A stretch of DNA of 6,854 nt from the NCBI GenBank assembly GCA_015489555.1, contig WFZN01000069.1, positions 1-6,854 of the forward strand, given 5' to 3'. This DNA is from Candidatus Dojkabacteria bacterium. GTDB taxonomy: Bacteria > Patescibacteriota > Dojkabacteria > GCA-002793355. This document shows positions 5,581 through 6,854 of this stretch, piece after piece. Position 1 is the first letter of the stretch; each line of letters opens with the position of its first letter. The notes beneath the pieces were generated by a model. That model worked only from the letters and a program-made list of their open reading frames with translations, had not been told where the DNA came from and did no database searches. Both the position numbers and the translations under genes were made by a program.

Positions 5581-6216
5581 TTGTATATAGCAATTAAGGT
5601 AAATTTAGTGCTATTCGTGTCTAAAAGCCGAAAGACCAGAAGAACCAAGAGAACGAAAGTAACCAGAATAAGCGGGAGAATAAAAACAAGAAGAACAAAA
5701 TCAGCTAGTATCCAGAGAGCTTTATTCGATAAAATGATAATCGGTCGCTTTGTAATAGTGGTTACGGTTTTAGTAGGAATATTTATAGTTTTTGGGTTTT
5801 TAAAAGGAAGAGCAGTCAAAGAACAAGAGGATACTTTGGTCCCGAATGTCCCTTCTGTTTATAACGAGTCTAATAGACAATCTGTGTCTAGACCTCAGTA
5901 TTCCCCATGGACCAAAAAGGAATTATCCCAAAAATTAAGCCAGTATACTAAAATTCCTGAAGAAGACCTAGTATTTGACGTTACAGAAAGAACTGTAAAA
6001 GATAACAAGCATTTTCTTTACGGTGCCTTAGGTGAAAAGGGAGTAACAGGCGGAAAACATTTTTATGTTGTTGTAGAGCTCTCTAATGATATCAAAGGAG
6101 ATTTAGCAGCACAGTATAGCATTAGGGTGATTTATATAGGTAATATGTATCCTGATTGTAGCATTTTTGATGGTTTAGACGTACCATCTGTATGGTTTAA
6201 CAAATGTAGAGAATAA
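5581..6216 (+). CDS. Membrane-anchored extracytoplasmic protein with a basic N-terminal tail, start uncertain
   Basis: The frame is open from TTG 5581; other starts are GTG 5608 (AAGG eight bases upstream), GTG 5617 and ATG 5734. Read from 5581, residues 14-47 are extremely Lys/Arg/Thr-rich with KTRRTK twice, then one membrane span (about 53-75, IIGRFVIVVTVLVGIFIVFGF), a polar linker, and a C-terminal domain from about 108. That domain shows PWTKKELSQKLSQYTKI, PEEDLVFDV, a Gly-rich turn, a strand YSIRVIYIG, PDCSIFDGLDVP and a final Cys. This layout recalls a small domain often seen in exported Patescibacteria proteins, with Cys193 and Cys209 perhaps bridged. Positive charges before the span predict a cytoplasmic N-terminus and an outside C-terminus. 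If ATG 5734 is the true start (160 residues), the basic tail vanishes and the span becomes the N-terminal anchor. Function is unknown. The gene is real; the start is not settled. Confidence 0.75.
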   Translation: MYIAIKVNLVLFVSKSRKTRRTKRTKVTRISGRIKTRRTKSASIQRALFDKMIIGRFVIVVTVLVGIFIVFGFLKGRAVKEQEDTLVPNVPSVYNESNRQSVSRPQYSPWTKKELSQKLSQYTKIPEEDLVFDVTERTVKDNKHFLYGALGEKGVTGGKHFYVVVELSNDIKGDLAAQYSIRVIYIGNMYPDCSIFDGLDVPSVWFNKCRE

Positions 6217-6274
6217 GCATATAGCGAGCGTACAGGGTAAAGTATAACAGATCGTGATGAGTACTATGCGCGAT

Positions 6275-6303
6275 TTGACACTGACGTGTATATAGTTTAA
6301 AAT
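6275..6303 (+). promoter_or_regulatory. Sigma-70-type promoter for the secreted repeat protein
   Basis: A perfect TTGACA (6275-6280), a 17-base spacer and TAAAAT (6298-6303) form the best promoter in the window. Transcription should begin near 6309-6311, leaving a leader of about 35 bases before ATG 6344. The leader has only a weak AGG (6334-6336) as a possible ribosome binding site. Confidence 0.7.
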
Positions 6304-6343
6304 ACATAAATCCCGTGGTTTATCTAATTTAATAGGTCTAGTA

Positions 6344-6854
6344 ATGAAAAAATCTCCCCTAAAGAAACAACTTTACACACTTTTTGCTCTGTTAGTATTT
6401 GTTGTAGCTTCTTTCCTTGTTGGCAGGGTTTATGCAGCATCCTATACGTGGGATTTTAATAATCCATCAAATTATGGCTTTATAGCAGGTGAAATCTTTA
6501 TTCAGAACGGGGTCGCTAAGTTGTTAAAAGTTCCAGTTGTTAAAGGCAACATAGTAGATAGTACTAGTACATTATTAGCTGGTCCTAAAGCACTTGATGT
6601 TATTCCTGCAATTAATAGAGCATTGGTTGGTTCTTTTTCAGAAGACGGAGTTCAACTAATTGATATAAGTAATTCTGCTTCTCCACAAGCATTAGGAAAC
6701 ATCGCTGACTCAACTAATACTTATTTGTCTGGCATATCAAAAATTATTCACTATAACAACAATGTAGTTTACGTATTTGCTGAAACAGATGATGGAGTGC
6801 AAACGCTTTCAATAGCAAGCTCCGGTGGTACCAATAATGTTTTAAACGCTGTAA
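6344..6854 (+). CDS. Secreted LVIVD-repeat (beta-propeller-like) protein, C-terminus off the right edge
   Basis: ATG 6344 opens a frame of 170 codons that is still open at the window end. Residues 1-31 form a classic Sec signal peptide: a basic start MKKSPLKK, a hydrophobic core, and a likely signal peptidase I site after VYA. Then comes YTWDFNNPSNYGF...NGVAKL (34-60), an N-terminal module of a type I associate with large exported proteins of Patescibacteria. Residues 83-120 (ALDVIPAINRALVGSF...DGVQLIDISNSASPQALG) fit an LVIVD repeat, a unit that stacks into beta-propellers on secreted or surface proteins, and a second copy seems to begin at about 130-157 (ISKIIHYNNNVVYVFAETDD). No enzyme motif is visible in the part seen. 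It has its own strong promoter and a 127-base gap from the preceding exported protein, so the two are neighbours rather than a clear operon. A cell-surface or extracellular role is likely. Confidence 0.8.
   Translation, partial: MKKSPLKKQLYTLFALLVFVVASFLVGRVYAASYTWDFNNPSNYGFIAGEIFIQNGVAKLLKVPVVKGNIVDSTSTLLAGPKALDVIPAINRALVGSFSEDGVQLIDISNSASPQALGNIADSTNTYLSGISKIIHYNNNVVYVFAETDDGVQTLSIASSGGTNNVLNAV

Noticed and set aside
5550..5819. Minus-strand open frame with a very hydrophobic Leu/Val-rich product
   Set aside because: It is the complement of the purine-rich Lys/Arg stretch and the membrane-span codons; the hydrophobicity is a by-product of T-rich complement DNA.
1..6854. CRISPR array, insertion sequence or attachment site
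   Set aside because: No regularly spaced repeats, transposase or integrase motifs, or matched terminal repeats were found on reading both strands.

Overview
The window is AT-rich bacterial DNA (roughly 38-40% G+C by eye) carrying two conserved housekeeping RNA genes, a polysaccharide pair, two unrecognised genes and two exported proteins. The best guess for the source is a member of the Candidate Phyla Radiation (Patescibacteria). This rests on the small exported protein at 5581-6216, whose Trp...IPEEDL...Cys...Cys layout resembles a domain common in those genomes, on the secreted repeat protein at the right edge, and on several genes that seem to lack ribosome binding sites. The phylum assignment is inference. 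TGA appears to be an ordinary stop codon: it ends rtcB at the expected length.

Left part, minus strand (1-3203): reading in the direction of transcription, an uncharacterised gene broken by a frameshift (3203-2386), then rtcB, a 3'-phosphate/5'-OH RNA ligase (2362-1091), then a partial gene resembling the HAD-like hydrolases linked to glycan synthesis (1006 and leftward off the edge). Right part, plus strand (3241-6854): an unrecognised 183-residue protein, smpB (trans-translation factor), a membrane-associated family 2 glycosyltransferase, a membrane-anchored extracytoplasmic protein, and the start of a secreted LVIVD-repeat protein that runs off the edge.

The two unrecognised genes are divergent and share a 37-bp intergenic region built on an imperfect inverted repeat holding back-to-back -10 boxes. 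They sit between rtcB and smpB. The leftward one is more G+C-rich (near 50%), proline/glutamine-rich, and split at a run of seven C's where one extra base would restore a 272-residue product.

A recurring pattern is a -10-like hexamer (TATAAT, TATGAT or TATCAT) ending only 5-6 bases before the ATG of four genes (9 bases for a fifth), with no Shine-Dalgarno sequence between. This predicts transcripts that begin at or next to the start codon. In contrast, the secreted protein at 6344 has a textbook TTGACA-17-TAAAAT promoter with a leader of about 35 bases. RtcB (RNA repair) and SmpB (ribosome rescue) serve RNA quality control. The glycosyltransferase and the HAD-like protein probably serve surface polysaccharide, and the last two genes encode cell-surface or secreted proteins.
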